A program made the translations under genes and the position numbers. Positions 1 through 8,483 of a stretch of DNA of 64,000 bases are shown in pieces (position 1 is the first letter of the stretch; each line of letters starts with the position of its first letter). The stretch spans positions 186,001-250,000 of the forward strand of contig NZ_JAMBOE010000005.1 of assembly GCF_023715465.1 (NCBI RefSeq). The letters run 5' to 3'. Source of the stretch: Paenibacillus macerans (GTDB lineage Bacteria; Bacillota; Bacilli; Paenibacillales; Paenibacillaceae). The notes under the pieces were generated by a model, which saw only the letters and a list, made by a program, of their open reading frames with translations, searched no databases and was not told the DNA's origin.

Positions 1-186
1 GCCGATGCTTCGCGCACGGAATTGCTCGCCTATTGCGATGTGTTGATTGACGGCCGGTTTATTTTGGAGCAACGTAATCTCAAACTGAAGTGGAGGGGCT
101 CGGAAAACCAGCGAGTGCTCGATGTCCGGGAGAGCTTGCGGGAGCGGGTGGCCGTGTGGCTGAAGTCGGAGCGAAGCGATTTGTAA
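1..186 (+). CDS. nrdG: anaerobic ribonucleotide reductase activating protein, C-terminal part
   Basis: The reading frame is open from base 1 to a TAA at 184-186, so only the last 61 residues are in the window. The stretch CDVLIDGRF followed by KLKWRGSENQRVLDV matches the conserved end of NrdG, the radical-SAM activase that installs the glycyl radical on anaerobic class III ribonucleotide reductase (NrdD). The CxxxCxxC cluster motif lies upstream, outside the window. nrdD would be expected just before it on the same strand. The family call rests on the C-terminal signature only. Confidence 0.8.
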   Translation, partial: ADASRTELLAYCDVLIDGRFILEQRNLKLKWRGSENQRVLDVRESLRERVAVWLKSERSDL

Positions 187-290
187 AGCGGGGGAAAACA
201 GGCAAAAACCAGGCTGCCTGGTCTGAGAAACTCCAGCGAAACACATAAGGACAAAAAAGGGCGTTATTCCAGCGATACCCGTCCATTTGC

Positions 291-454
291 GAGAAATAGC
301 GGCATTTTATGTCGCTATTTTCTTTGGGTCGCAAGGAAATGCCCGCGTACTGAACCATTCATAGGAAAATAAGTACATAAAATGTCGCTAATGGGGATGA
401 ACATGTCAGGTACTGGATAATAAGTGCATTTAATGCCGCTAATGCCGCTATTTT
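291..454 (-). repeat. intergenic repeat family A, copy 1
   Basis: Three related units of about 30 bp share the core TAGCGGCATTTTATG...CTTATTTTCC, at 291-322, 363-392 and 415-454. Read on the minus strand, two units are direct copies about 52 bp apart and the third is inverted about 72 bp further on. The same plan occurs at 1704-1855 and 10017-10170. It fills the 343-bp gap between nrdG and the next gene; a short perfect inverted repeat (ACCAGGC-T-GCCTGGT) near 210-224 is the only other structure seen there. Confidence 0.75.
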
Positions 455-529
455 GAAGGCCGGCGGCCGGTCGGCCGTTCCAGCAGCTGGCCGCCAAGCG
501 CCGATTGCAAAGATAAGGGCTTTAACGGG

Positions 530-997
530 CTATTCTTTTCCGTTTCGGCTGATCAGGCCGCGCAAAAGCTTCATGACCGCTTGGATTTCGGCATCAGTTA
601 GCAAATAATAAGTGCTCACGGTCCAGGTTTCCTTGTTCTTGAGGTGAAAAATCAATTCCGGGAACTGAGGGAGCAACCACTTGCGGATCGAGGGACCGTT
701 GTAGCTGATGCTCGAAATCTCCGGCCAAGCGACGGTGCGTGCTCCATCTGAAATGGTGCGCTGATCATAGGTGAGCAGGCGCGGATTGGACCGCAGAGCT
801 CTGGGGAAGCACGCGACGAAATAGCCCCCGAAAAACGGCAACCCGATTATGGCCGAGGTGATGCAGAAAAACAGGCGGACCGGGCTAACGTCCATAAATA
901 AAGCGGCGTACAGCAAAAACAGACAGGTGAGGACAAAAAGCAAGCTGCCCAGCGTTTTGCCCCATGCCACTGTTTTCCGGTAAGATATCGTCTTCAT
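530..997 (-). CDS. small membrane protein, two predicted TM helices, unknown function
   Basis: The 155-residue protein starts at ATG 997 (MKTISYRK), with GGAAGG 10 nt upstream; an in-frame TTG at 1015 is a weaker alternative. Two hydrophobic helices lie near residues 14-34 and 39-63, followed by a soluble beta-rich domain (SDGARTVAWPEISSISY). This layout resembles the small membrane proteins with a PH-like cytosolic domain found in bacilli (YfjD/STM3941-like), but I cannot confirm the family. It is followed downstream on the other strand by nrdG and shares its strand with the DinB-type gene upstream, with no sign of tight coupling. Confidence 0.6.
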   Translation of the reverse strand: MKTISYRKTVAWGKTLGSLLFVLTCLFLLYAALFMDVSPVRLFFCITSAIIGLPFFGGYFVACFPRALRSNPRLLTYDQRTISDGARTVAWPEISSISYNGPSIRKWLLPQFPELIFHLKNKETWTVSTYYLLTDAEIQAVMKLLRGLISRNGKE

Positions 998-1039
998 TTG
1001 TCCAACGCCTTCCAAAGTCTTAGGGATTCTCCAATCTGT

Positions 1040-1561
1040 CTAAAGATCGAGCCTAGTTCTTAATGACGTAATGTGAGCCAGATGATGGTTGCCGTGCCAA
1101 GCGTAAGTGCCCAGATTATAAGCCAGACTGGTTGTTTTGCCCGATTCGGGGTGCTGGAATGTCCGCGCGTAATCCGCTTCGCTCAGCGATTTCAGCAATA
1201 TCCCCCATCTTTGGTGCAGCGCCTCAAGCAAGGCCAGCGAAACTTGAATATCCGCCCGGGAATCCGGCAGCTCCGCCCAGCGGTCTTCGAAATAAGGCCG
1301 GATCGTCGGGTTGTCTTCCGTTAATGCCAGTTTAAAACGAGTATAAGCATTGATATGGCTGTCGGCCACATGGTGCACGACCTGTCGGAGCGTCCAGCCT
1401 CCCTCCCGGTAAGGCAGGTTTAATTGATCTTCGCTTAATCCCGCGACCGCCTGCCTCATTCTTGCGGGCAAAGTCTCAATTTCCCGGATCCATTGCTCCC
1501 GTTGGGCGGCGGTTATTTCACCCGTAAATTCAAATTTGCCGATCGGATATCTATAGTCCAT
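1040..1561 (-). CDS. YfiT/BstA-type putative metal-dependent hydrolase (DinB superfamily)
   Basis: The 173-residue protein has the four-helix DinB fold signature. It opens with DYRYPIGKF, typical of the YfiT/BstA branch, and carries the expected metal-binding histidines in VHHVADSH (residues 62-69) and WHGNHHLAH (155-163). Bacillus YfiT binds nickel through equivalent His residues; the physiological substrate is not known, and thiol transfer has been proposed for relatives. A strong site, GGAGGCGAAATG, precedes the ATG. It stands alone between two repeat-bearing gaps. Confidence 0.85.
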   Translation of the reverse strand: MDYRYPIGKFEFTGEITAAQREQWIREIETLPARMRQAVAGLSEDQLNLPYREGGWTLRQVVHHVADSHINAYTRFKLALTEDNPTIRPYFEDRWAELPDSRADIQVSLALLEALHQRWGILLKSLSEADYARTFQHPESGKTTSLAYNLGTYAWHGNHHLAHITSLRTRLDL

Positions 1562-1703
1562 TTCTCATTTCGCCTCCTTTATTAATGATTTCATGTATAC
1601 CCCAATTTGCTGCCGTTGTCGATACTAACCGATTAAAAATTTGGCGTCCCTTTTTCTGATCACAAGCTCTGCTTGGACTATAGCCTGGGCTGGCTTAGCG
1701 TTT

Positions 1704-1855
1704 GAAAATAGCGGAACTTTATGTTCTTATTTTCCTAATTTGCGCACGCTTGTTACCATTAGCGGAATTTTATGGTCTTATTTTCCAACGGGTAGGGTAA
1801 ACGGGGGCCATGTCCCTGCGATTCAGGGAAATAGCGCCATAAAATTCCACTATTA
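1704..1855 (+). repeat. intergenic repeat family A, copy 2
   Basis: Units lie at 1704-1734, 1758-1787 (direct, 54 bp apart) and 1825-1855 (inverted, 67 bp further). The core reads AATAGCGGAACTTTATG then TTCTTATTTTCC. It occupies most of the 354-bp gap between the YfiT-type gene and the nucleotidyltransferase gene; nothing else coding was seen there. Confidence 0.8.
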
Positions 1856-1915
1856 TATTTAAAATATATGATCGCGCCGAAATAGATACATTTTTTTCCT
1901 TTATTTTTCGCTAAG

Positions 1916-2701
1916 CTAGATATCGCCGACCGGAGTAAAGCCGTGCAGCCAGTTCAACTCGTTGTCCTCCATAAACCGCGACGGCCAGCTTTGCCCGTTG
2001 TTCCCCCAATCGGTAAACGTGTTGACGGACTGGTAAAACTCCTCGATATGACCAGCCGTCGGCGCCTTGAGCACCCGGTCGATTAACCCCAGCAAATCGT
2101 ACGGTTTATGCGGCGCATTTTCCAGTACTTTCAGGAACCATTTGTGATAAGGGTAGAGCATTTCGTTATGCGACAAAATCAAACGTCCGCCGAACAACAC
2201 CAAATTGTTGACGGAATGCTGCAGCAAATAAAGGTTATCATGCTTGAAGGCCTCCACGGAGTACCATTTCCACGCCTCCAATTGGGCCAAAAAACGGGCT
2301 ATGTTTTCCTGCTTACGTTCCACCGGATACCGGACGATCTCCGCGAGCAGTTCTTCCAACCCGTCCACCTTTGAAAAAACGGGGATCGCCCCCTCAAAAG
2401 CAAAGCGGGCCGGCTCGCTCCCTTTCTCCGCCACCTGCCGCAGGAAGCCGTAGGAGACGTATTTTCCATCCACATAGCCGGATTCATATTCCGTCACTTC
2501 ATTCTCCCAATAGGTGAGCTCGCCGGTACTTAAACGCCGGGCGTAATCCTCGTCGGACACGACCATCATTACGTCCACATCGGAGGAAGCCTTGGCAAAT
2601 CCGTGCGCAATCGAGCCCGAAATCAATAAAGCCAATATGTCCGCTCTATTGGCCAGCTTGGCTTTGAGCTTTTCAATGGACTCGGCGTGGTGCTTGAACA
2701 T
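1916..2701 (-). CDS. nucleotidyltransferase-domain protein
   Basis: The 261-residue protein has the polymerase-beta-type nucleotidyltransferase signature near the N-terminus: LLISGSIAHGF, then SSDVDVMMVV with the two metal-binding aspartates in DVD. The rest is helical and resembles the C-terminal part of aminoglycoside-adenylyltransferase-like proteins. I chose ATG 2701 because GGAG lies 8 nt upstream. ATG 2707 would sit only 2 nt from it, and the longer open frame merely runs through the cupin gene. It follows the cupin gene by about 40 bp and probably shares its transcript. The substrate is unknown. Confidence 0.75.
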   Translation of the reverse strand: MFKHHAESIEKLKAKLANRADILALLISGSIAHGFAKASSDVDVMMVVSDEDYARRLSTGELTYWENEVTEYESGYVDGKYVSYGFLRQVAEKGSEPARFAFEGAIPVFSKVDGLEELLAEIVRYPVERKQENIARFLAQLEAWKWYSVEAFKHDNLYLLQHSVNNLVLFGGRLILSHNEMLYPYHKWFLKVLENAPHKPYDLLGLIDRVLKAPTAGHIEEFYQSVNTFTDWGNNGQSWPSRFMEDNELNWLHGFTPVGDI

Positions 2702-2741
2702 ATCCATTTCTCCTTTCAAAACTCCCGCATAATCCATGCGA

Positions 2742-3077
2742 TCAAGCCTGCACCCGGTCGTTACGCGTGTTGGGCTGCGAATAGACGAGAAACTCGAGCG
2801 GGTGCTCCGATTTGTTGAACACCTGATGCGGAGTTCCCGGCCGGACTTCGATCCCTTCATAGGCTTGAAGGAGATGCTCCGTACCGTCGACTTCAATATG
2901 CATGTTTCCGGATAATACGAAGAAAAACTGGCTTGCTTTAATATGAAAATGCCTGGTTTCACAGGTGTTTGGGGGCATTTTTTCGTGAATGACGCTCATT
3001 TCTTCCCGGTCCACCAGCCTCCATCCGTCACAGCGCTCCCCCCAAATGTAGTGTTCCGCGTTGTTTTTGCTAATCAT
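2742..3077 (-). CDS. small single-domain cupin protein
   Basis: The 111-residue beta-barrel protein has both cupin motifs: RHFHIKASQFFFVLSG (metal-binding His-X-His) and EVRPGTPHQVFN (PxG...H...N). Such small cupins bind a metal and may act as isomerases, dioxygenases or sugar sensors; the sequence alone does not decide. Its start overlaps the end of the upstream DUF4269 gene by 8 bp, which points to translational coupling in a three-gene group with two nucleotidyltransferase-like proteins. Confidence 0.85.
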   Translation of the reverse strand: MISKNNAEHYIWGERCDGWRLVDREEMSVIHEKMPPNTCETRHFHIKASQFFFVLSGNMHIEVDGTEHLLQAYEGIEVRPGTPHQVFNKSEHPLEFLVYSQPNTRNDRVQA

Positions 3078-3693
3078 GCATACCGTCCTTTCCTATATAA
3101 GTTGAACTAATCTTACGTGATAGGGCAGCCGTATATACAAATTCAGCCAACCTCCGGTCTTCCCAATCGGACAACTCCAGCAAAGCGTCGTAAGGATCCC
3201 CGGGCAACCCAAGCCAATCGGCAAATGCCGGCTCCGTTTTCATGCCCTGCTGCCTTCTCTGGCGAATTTCCCGTGAGGCCTGCGCTCCGGCCAATTCCAA
3301 AATACGATGCTCAATCACCATATGTTTGTAGGCATTTTGTCTGGTGACCGGCACGGACTGGGCAAAAATTTCGAATGGGAATCCGCCGGCCGCAAAATTC
3401 GCTACCGTCCGCATCACTCTGTTGACGATTTTCGGCTTGCACCGGAAATCCTCGTACCCGCCAAACAGTAACTCTGCGTCTCTCTGAAACTTTTCGTGGT
3501 CGTAAACCTCGCATATGATGTCCAGATCGCTGGCCGGCAGGTTGATGCCGAGCGGAATTGTTCCGGCCAATACGGGTTGGTAGGGAGCGAGCAGATCCAT
3601 TATTTTTATGTCCACCATCGCTTTGTAAGCCTCTTGCTGCCTCGGGTTTCCTGCCCGCAAATATTCTATCGTTGAAAAATCGCGCATCGGCAA
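3070..3693 (-). CDS. DUF4269-type nucleotidyltransferase-like protein
   Basis: The 207-residue protein carries the pattern TIPLGINLPASDLDIICE, where the spaced Asp residues (DLD) match the DUF4269 branch of the nucleotidyltransferase fold. It also contains PVTRQNAYKHMVIEHRIL, a conserved block of that family. The function is not known; a role in modifying a small molecule or RNA is conjecture. It is the first gene of a minus-strand trio and diverges from the surface protease gene across about 270 bp. Confidence 0.75.
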   Translation of the reverse strand: MPMRDFSTIEYLRAGNPRQQEAYKAMVDIKIMDLLAPYQPVLAGTIPLGINLPASDLDIICEVYDHEKFQRDAELLFGGYEDFRCKPKIVNRVMRTVANFAAGGFPFEIFAQSVPVTRQNAYKHMVIEHRILELAGAQASREIRQRRQQGMKTEPAFADWLGLPGDPYDALLELSDWEDRRLAEFVYTAALSRKISSTYIGKDGMHD

Positions 3694-3961
3694 CCGCCCT
3701 CACTAAAAACTAGAATCACGGAACGCTTTACACCATTTCAGTATATCATTCCATGCCTACTCTATCTTTTCAGAAATATACCTACAATGATATAGTTATT
3801 TTAGCCTGCGGATGGTAGAATCTTCTTGAATTTCTACTATATTCACATATAGGAAGGGAGGTTCATTGAGTTATACCCGGGAATCCCATCGGCTTCATGC
3901 ATGTGTGATAACCGGCAACAGCTCGCGTGTAACCAATTTTCGTTTTTGGGAGGAGATAGCG

Positions 3962-6900
3962 TTGATAAGCAGAATTCGTTTTCGCACATGGCTCATCTGT
4001 TTGCTTGCCCTGGGGCTGATCGCCACAGGAGCTTTCCCCGGTACAACCACAGCTTCCGGCTCGGAGCCTTCGCCATTAATCAGTCAGGTTTTAAACTCCG
4101 AAACCGAACCAGCTTCGGAACCGGTGATATCGCCTCAAATCGATACGTCATCCAAGGAACCGGTCAGAATTATCGTACAGCTCGACGGCCAACCTGCCGC
4201 GGCCGGAAAATTTGCGGCCAAAGCCGGCATGCGCTCTTTGGCTGCAGTAACGACGGAAGCTACGGTCAACAATGAACAGCAGAAATTTTTACATACCGCG
4301 GCCGGACAGGGCCTGGATCTGGACGTGAATTATCAGTACGACACCGTGCTCAACGGTTTTGAAATTACGATTCCGGCCAATCAAATCCCAAAGCTGGCGG
4401 ACGTCCCCGGTGTCAAATCGATCCATGAGAACAGCATATGGTATCCGGTTCCGCTGGAGACTGCTTCGATGGATGATGGCGCTCCTTTTGAAATCAATCC
4501 GATCAAGCAAATCGGAGCCGACCTCGCCTGGGAAAAAGGGCTCACGGGCAAAGGCCTGAAGGTCGGGGTGATCGACACCGGCGTCGATTACAAGCATCCC
4601 GATCTCGCAGGGGCTTACAAGGGCGGTTATGACTCTTTTTATAATGACGACGACCCGTATGAAGAACCGCCGATCGCCCAAGAAGACGATCCGCTCGGCA
4701 CTGGGTACGAAGGAACGTCGCACGGCACCCATGTGGCGGGAACGATCGTCGGCCGGGCCGCCAATACGGAAAGCGACATCGTGCAAAAAGGCATTGCTTA
4801 CGAGGCTGAGCTATACGCCTATAAGGTGCTGGGCCGAAATCAGGAAAACCCTGCCCAAACTAATGGTTCCTCCGCACAGGTGATCGACGGCATTGAACGG
4901 GCGGTCAAGGACGGGATGGACGTGATCAACCTGTCGTTAGGCTCCGATTCCGAAAAAGACGTCAATTCGCCGGATGCCGTCGCCATCAACAACGCCGTAT
5001 TGTCCGGCGTCGTGGCGGTCGTCGCCAATGGCAACGCGGGTCCGGGGAATTACAGCATGGGCTCGCCGGCTACGGCTCAGTTGGCGATAGCGGTCGGCGG
5101 CGTAGACACCGACAGCCTGCATTATTCGGGCAGCCTGGATTCCAAATTTGCCAATTCGTCCGATTTATCGGACGCCACTTCCTCTTCGGCAACCTCGGCA
5201 ACTTATGCAACCTATGATTTTAACGTCATGGCATGGGAGACATTGCAGGATGATTTTCGCAACATTTTGGGTACGAAGCCGCTGGAGGTCGTCTATGCCA
5301 ACCTGGGCAGCGATGAAGACTACGCGGGATTGGATGTCAAAGGCAAAGTGGTGTTGGTTTCCCGCGGGGCCCAGCCTTTTGCCTACAAAATCGCCAACGC
5401 CAAGGAGCGCGGCGCGGTCGCTATCGCCATTTTTAACGGTATGGCTGACGCCAGCGGCAAAAACGCCGAGTTAAGCGATGCGATTCCGGATGAGTATGAC
5501 GGGTACATTAACCTGCCTCAAGGGGATTCCTTTGACTATATTCCGACCCTTGACCTCAGGAGACAGGACGGGCTCGCCTTGGCCCGGGCCTTGACGGAAA
5601 ATGACAGGCTCGCCTTGAACTTTACCTTCCCCGAAGAGTATCCGTCGGAAATCGTTCCGGGCGACTCTTTGTACGCCTACAGCTCCTGGGGGCCAAATGC
5701 CGACAAAGACCTGAGCATCAAACCGGATATCGTCGCCCCTGCCGTCAACATTAGGTCCAGTTATCCGGCCTACGGCAACCTCGTGGAGGGTGCCTCGTAC
5801 GATCGGGCTTATATGCGCAGCAGCGGCACCAGCATGGCGGCTCCGCATGTGGCCGGTTTGGCGCTGCTGCTCCTGCAGCAGCATCCGGATTGGACGCCTT
5901 TTGACGTTCGCTCGGCCTTGGCTAACACCGCCGATGTGTTGGACAATGGGGCTGGCGGTTTATATGAGGTATACCAGCAAGGAGCCGGGCGCGCCAATGT
6001 GGCAAACGCGGTCGAAACGCCAGCTTTGCTGCAAGCCGTTGAGCCGATCACGATCCTTGATCCGAATTACAACCGCAAAAACGTCATTAACTATAACTCA
6101 TCCGCGAGCCTCGGCGTCGTTGCTCCCGGCTCGAGCCAAACCGATGTCCTGCAGTTGAAAAATACGTCGGACCAAGAAGTCAGTTATGAGGCATCCGTGG
6201 TGTGGCACGGCGGTCATCATGGCGTGGAGGCCGCGCTTGACCTAACTGCGTTGACCGCCGCTGCCAGTGAGACCGCTACGTTCCAGTTGACCTTAACAGC
6301 GGCTCCCGATGCCGCAAGCGGATTTTATGAAGGACAGGTCAACCTGACAAACCCTGGCTTGCCGGAGCTGCATCTGCCGTTTGTGGTTTACGTTGATAAA
6401 CAGCCGCCGGCAAACGGATTCGGCATTCAGGAGGCCAAGGTTACTAACTCCATTGTTTACCCGAACCGCAGCACGCAAAAATCGACCGATTTGAGCTTTA
6501 AAGTGACGGCGACTGATACGAATTTTTTACAAATTCGGGTGTACAATGTGAATGACGAAATGCTCGGGTTGATCGGGGATCAAGTTACCGAGGACATTAA
6601 CGACCGTTTTGCGCCAGGGGTTTATACCTTCGAAGGAATCGGCAGCGCGTATTACCCCGTCGATGCGAACGGCAATTTGATCCTCGATGGTCAAGGCCAA
6701 CCGGTCACCCGGTATCTGGAGGACGGCATCTACAAAATTTGGATTTACGCTCTTCAGTTGGACAGCAACTATCAAATAGCCGTGAGAAAGGACGGCTCGG
6801 CAATTATGTACAACAGCGTCACCTCCTTCCGGGTGGACAATTCCAAAGGAAACGGTGGCGGTAGTGGCGGAAGCGGTGGCGGCGGCGGTGGCGGTGACCG

Positions 6901-8185
6901 CGACAAAGGCAGTAGTTCCGTTTCGAATCCGCCAGCTCCCGCCGAACCGTCGGGAAGCTTGAGCGCCGCGGCAAAAGCCGTTATTGCATCGGGCCATAAG
7001 CAGGTAACTCTCACTGCCAAGACGACTGCGCATGGCGGCGTTACGACAGCTACGGTAGGCGACAGCGAGCTGAGCGCTGCACTGGCTTCGGCCGGTTCCG
7101 GATCGCCGGCTGCGATTGTGCTCAGCTTGCCGGGCACAACCGTGACAAACGCCAAGGCATCGTTCCCAGCCGGGCAAGTTAAGCAGCTGGCCGCCCTGCA
7201 TCCGCAAAGCGTGATCGTGTTTAGCGCAGCGGGCTCTGCTTTGTCTTTGCCGGTTAGCCTACTGGCGCAAGCTCCGGCTTCCGCCGGACTTGATCTGATC
7301 ATCGAGCTGTCCGAATCCGGCACAGCCGCCTTTACGGAGCATGCTCCCGGTGCAACGGTTCTCGGGACGCCGGTGCTTTTTGCAGCGAACTGGGTTGCCG
7401 AGTCCGGAAGCACGCCGCTCAAGGTTCCGGCCGGCACTTTCATCAAGCGGGCGTTCACGGTACCGGGTCAAATTGAGCCGGGCACGGCCGGAGTCCTTTA
7501 TGATGAGAACGATGAAGTCAGACCGGTCGCTTCGGTATTCACGGCCCGGGAAGACAAGACGACGCTGGTCACGGTAAACCGTCCTGGATTTTCCGTGTAT
7601 GCCGCCGTCACTCGCACGATTCAATTCGCGGATCTTGCCGGTTCCCCGGCAGCGGACCATATTCAGGCGTTGGCAAGCAAGTTCATCATTGAAGGAACTT
7701 CCACAGGCAAGTTTTCGCCAAACGGCAACTTGACCCGCGCGGAATTCACGTCCTTGCTCGTACGGGCGCTTGGTCTGAAAGCACAAGGTACAGCCGCCAA
7801 GTTCGGCGACGTGAAGGCGACCGACTGGTTCGCCGAAGACATCGCCGCCGCTAATGAAGCCGGCATCATCCATGGCAAAAGCCAAAGTGTGTTTGCCCCC
7901 GGCGCAAGCGTAACGCGTCAGGAAATGGCGGCGATTCTGGCAAGAGCTTTGGCGTTTACGGGAGCCGAGCTGCCACAGGGCGATTCGCCGGCCGCCGCTT
8001 ACGCCGATGCGGCGGAAATTGCCGCTTACGCCAAAGACAGCGTTCAGGCGTTAACGGCCGCCGGCGTCATCGGCGGTGTGGAAGCTGACGGCGGAACCAA
8101 CTTCCGTCCAAACGCCACCGCCACGCGCGAAACCGCCGCCTCGGCGTTGTATCTGCTGCTTAACAAGGCGGGCTTGTCCGATTAA
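3962..8185 (+). CDS. SLH-anchored extracellular subtilisin-family (S8) protease
   Basis: I chose TTG 3962 as start, with GGGAGGAGA 6 nt upstream; the longer open frame adds 32 residues before an obvious signal peptide (RIRFRTWLICLLALGLIA). The precursor is 1407 residues. Order: signal peptide, I9-type propeptide, catalytic domain with Asp205 (VIDTGVD), His254 (SHGTHVAG) and Ser624 (GTSMAAPH), and a protease-associated insert near residues 430-500. A beta-rich region follows, then a glycine-rich linker near 960-980, a further beta domain and three SLH modules over about the last 180 residues. The architecture is Vpr-like with added SLH anchoring to secondary wall polymer. A perfect terminator follows. 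The quorum-sensing module lies convergent immediately downstream. Confidence 0.93.
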   Translation: MISRIRFRTWLICLLALGLIATGAFPGTTTASGSEPSPLISQVLNSETEPASEPVISPQIDTSSKEPVRIIVQLDGQPAAAGKFAAKAGMRSLAAVTTEATVNNEQQKFLHTAAGQGLDLDVNYQYDTVLNGFEITIPANQIPKLADVPGVKSIHENSIWYPVPLETASMDDGAPFEINPIKQIGADLAWEKGLTGKGLKVGVIDTGVDYKHPDLAGAYKGGYDSFYNDDDPYEEPPIAQEDDPLGTGYEGTSHGTHVAGTIVGRAANTESDIVQKGIAYEAELYAYKVLGRNQENPAQTNGSSAQVIDGIERAVKDGMDVINLSLGSDSEKDVNSPDAVAINNAVLSGVVAVVANGNAGPGNYSMGSPATAQLAIAVGGVDTDSLHYSGSLDSKFANSSDLSDATSSSATSATYATYDFNVMAWETLQDDFRNILGTKPLEVVYANLGSDEDYAGLDVKGKVVLVSRGAQPFAYKIANAKERGAVAIAIFNGMADASGKNAELSDAIPDEYDGYINLPQGDSFDYIPTLDLRRQDGLALARALTENDRLALNFTFPEEYPSEIVPGDSLYAYSSWGPNADKDLSIKPDIVAPAVNIRSSYPAYGNLVEGASYDRAYMRSSGTSMAAPHVAGLALLLLQQHPDWTPFDVRSALANTADVLDNGAGGLYEVYQQGAGRANVANAVETPALLQAVEPITILDPNYNRKNVINYNSSASLGVVAPGSSQTDVLQLKNTSDQEVSYEASVVWHGGHHGVEAALDLTALTAAASETATFQLTLTAAPDAASGFYEGQVNLTNPGLPELHLPFVVYVDKQPPANGFGIQEAKVTNSIVYPNRSTQKSTDLSFKVTATDTNFLQIRVYNVNDEMLGLIGDQVTEDINDRFAPGVYTFEGIGSAYYPVDANGNLILDGQGQPVTRYLEDGIYKIWIYALQLDSNYQIAVRKDGSAIMYNSVTSFRVDNSKGNGGGSGGSGGGGGGGDRDKGSSSVSNPPAPAEPSGSLSAAAKAVIASGHKQVTLTAKTTAHGGVTTATVGDSELSAALASAGSGSPAAIVLSLPGTTVTNAKASFPAGQVKQLAALHPQSVIVFSAAGSALSLPVSLLAQAPASAGLDLIIELSESGTAAFTEHAPGATVLGTPVLFAANWVAESGSTPLKVPAGTFIKRAFTVPGQIEPGTAGVLYDENDEVRPVASVFTAREDKTTLVTVNRPGFSVYAAVTRTIQFADLAGSPAADHIQALASKFIIEGTSTGKFSPNGNLTRAEFTSLLVRALGLKAQGTAAKFGDVKATDWFAEDIAAANEAGIIHGKSQSVFAPGASVTRQEMAAILARALAFTGAELPQGDSPAAAYADAAEIAAYAKDSVQALTAAGVIGGVEADGGTNFRPNATATRETAASALYLLLNKAGLSD

Positions 8186-8230
8186 CCACCGGGGATTCCG
8201 GCCAAAAAAGCGACAATAGATTAACGGGAA

Positions 8231-8266
8231 AAGGCGATGCAGAAAATCATCTGCATCGCCTTTTCT
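8231..8266 (+). terminator. Rho-independent terminator of the S8 protease gene
   Basis: The perfect 10-bp stem GGCGATGCAG/CTGCATCGCC (8233-8242 with 8251-8260) has an 8-nt loop and is followed by TTTTCTTC. It lies about 45 bp after the protease stop codon and separates it from the convergent peptide/regulator pair. Confidence 0.9.
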
Positions 8267-8363
8267 TCATTTTCATATGTTTTTAAATCAGCTGTCTATC
8301 AAGCAAACTTACTTTTGAGGACAGTCTCGTTACTTATAATTAAATATATTGAAATTAATGCCT

Positions 8364-8483
8364 CTAAAAACCACCATGCTGACCATAGGTTATGACAGTA
8401 GGCTGATCAATAAAACTTGTACCGGGAATAACCAATAATAAAGATACAAGCATAGCCGCTGCGATAATTATTTTACTCTTCAT
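8364..8483 (-). CDS. secreted signalling pro-peptide of an RRNPP quorum-sensing pair (39 aa)
   Basis: This ORF begins in the stop codon of the regulator gene: its ATG (8481-8483) and the regulator TGA (8480-8482) form an ATGA overlap. A GAGGTG site lies 11 nt upstream. It encodes MKSKIIIAAAMLVSLLLVIP, then GTSFIDQPTV, then ITYGQHGGF and a TAG stop. That is a lysine-rich N-terminus, a hydrophobic core typical of a Sec signal, and a short polar tail of about 17 residues. This is the form of Phr, PapR, NprX and AimP precursors, which are exported, trimmed to 5-10 residues, re-imported by Opp and bound by the adjacent TPR regulator. The mature peptide is probably within the C-terminal tail; its exact ends cannot be read from sequence. 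Confidence 0.8.
   Translation of the reverse strand: MKSKIIIAAAMLVSLLLVIPGTSFIDQPTVITYGQHGGF

Noticed and set aside
2702..2962. N-terminal extension of the nucleotidyltransferase frame
   Set aside because: Runs through the cupin gene in another frame; the ribosome site fixes the start at 2701.
6772..7458. Minus-strand open frame of 228 codons inside the S8 protease gene
   Set aside because: GC-rich coding sequence of the protease gives long opposite frames; composition (Ala/Pro/Ser-rich, no motif) and lack of a ribosome site mark it as a shadow.
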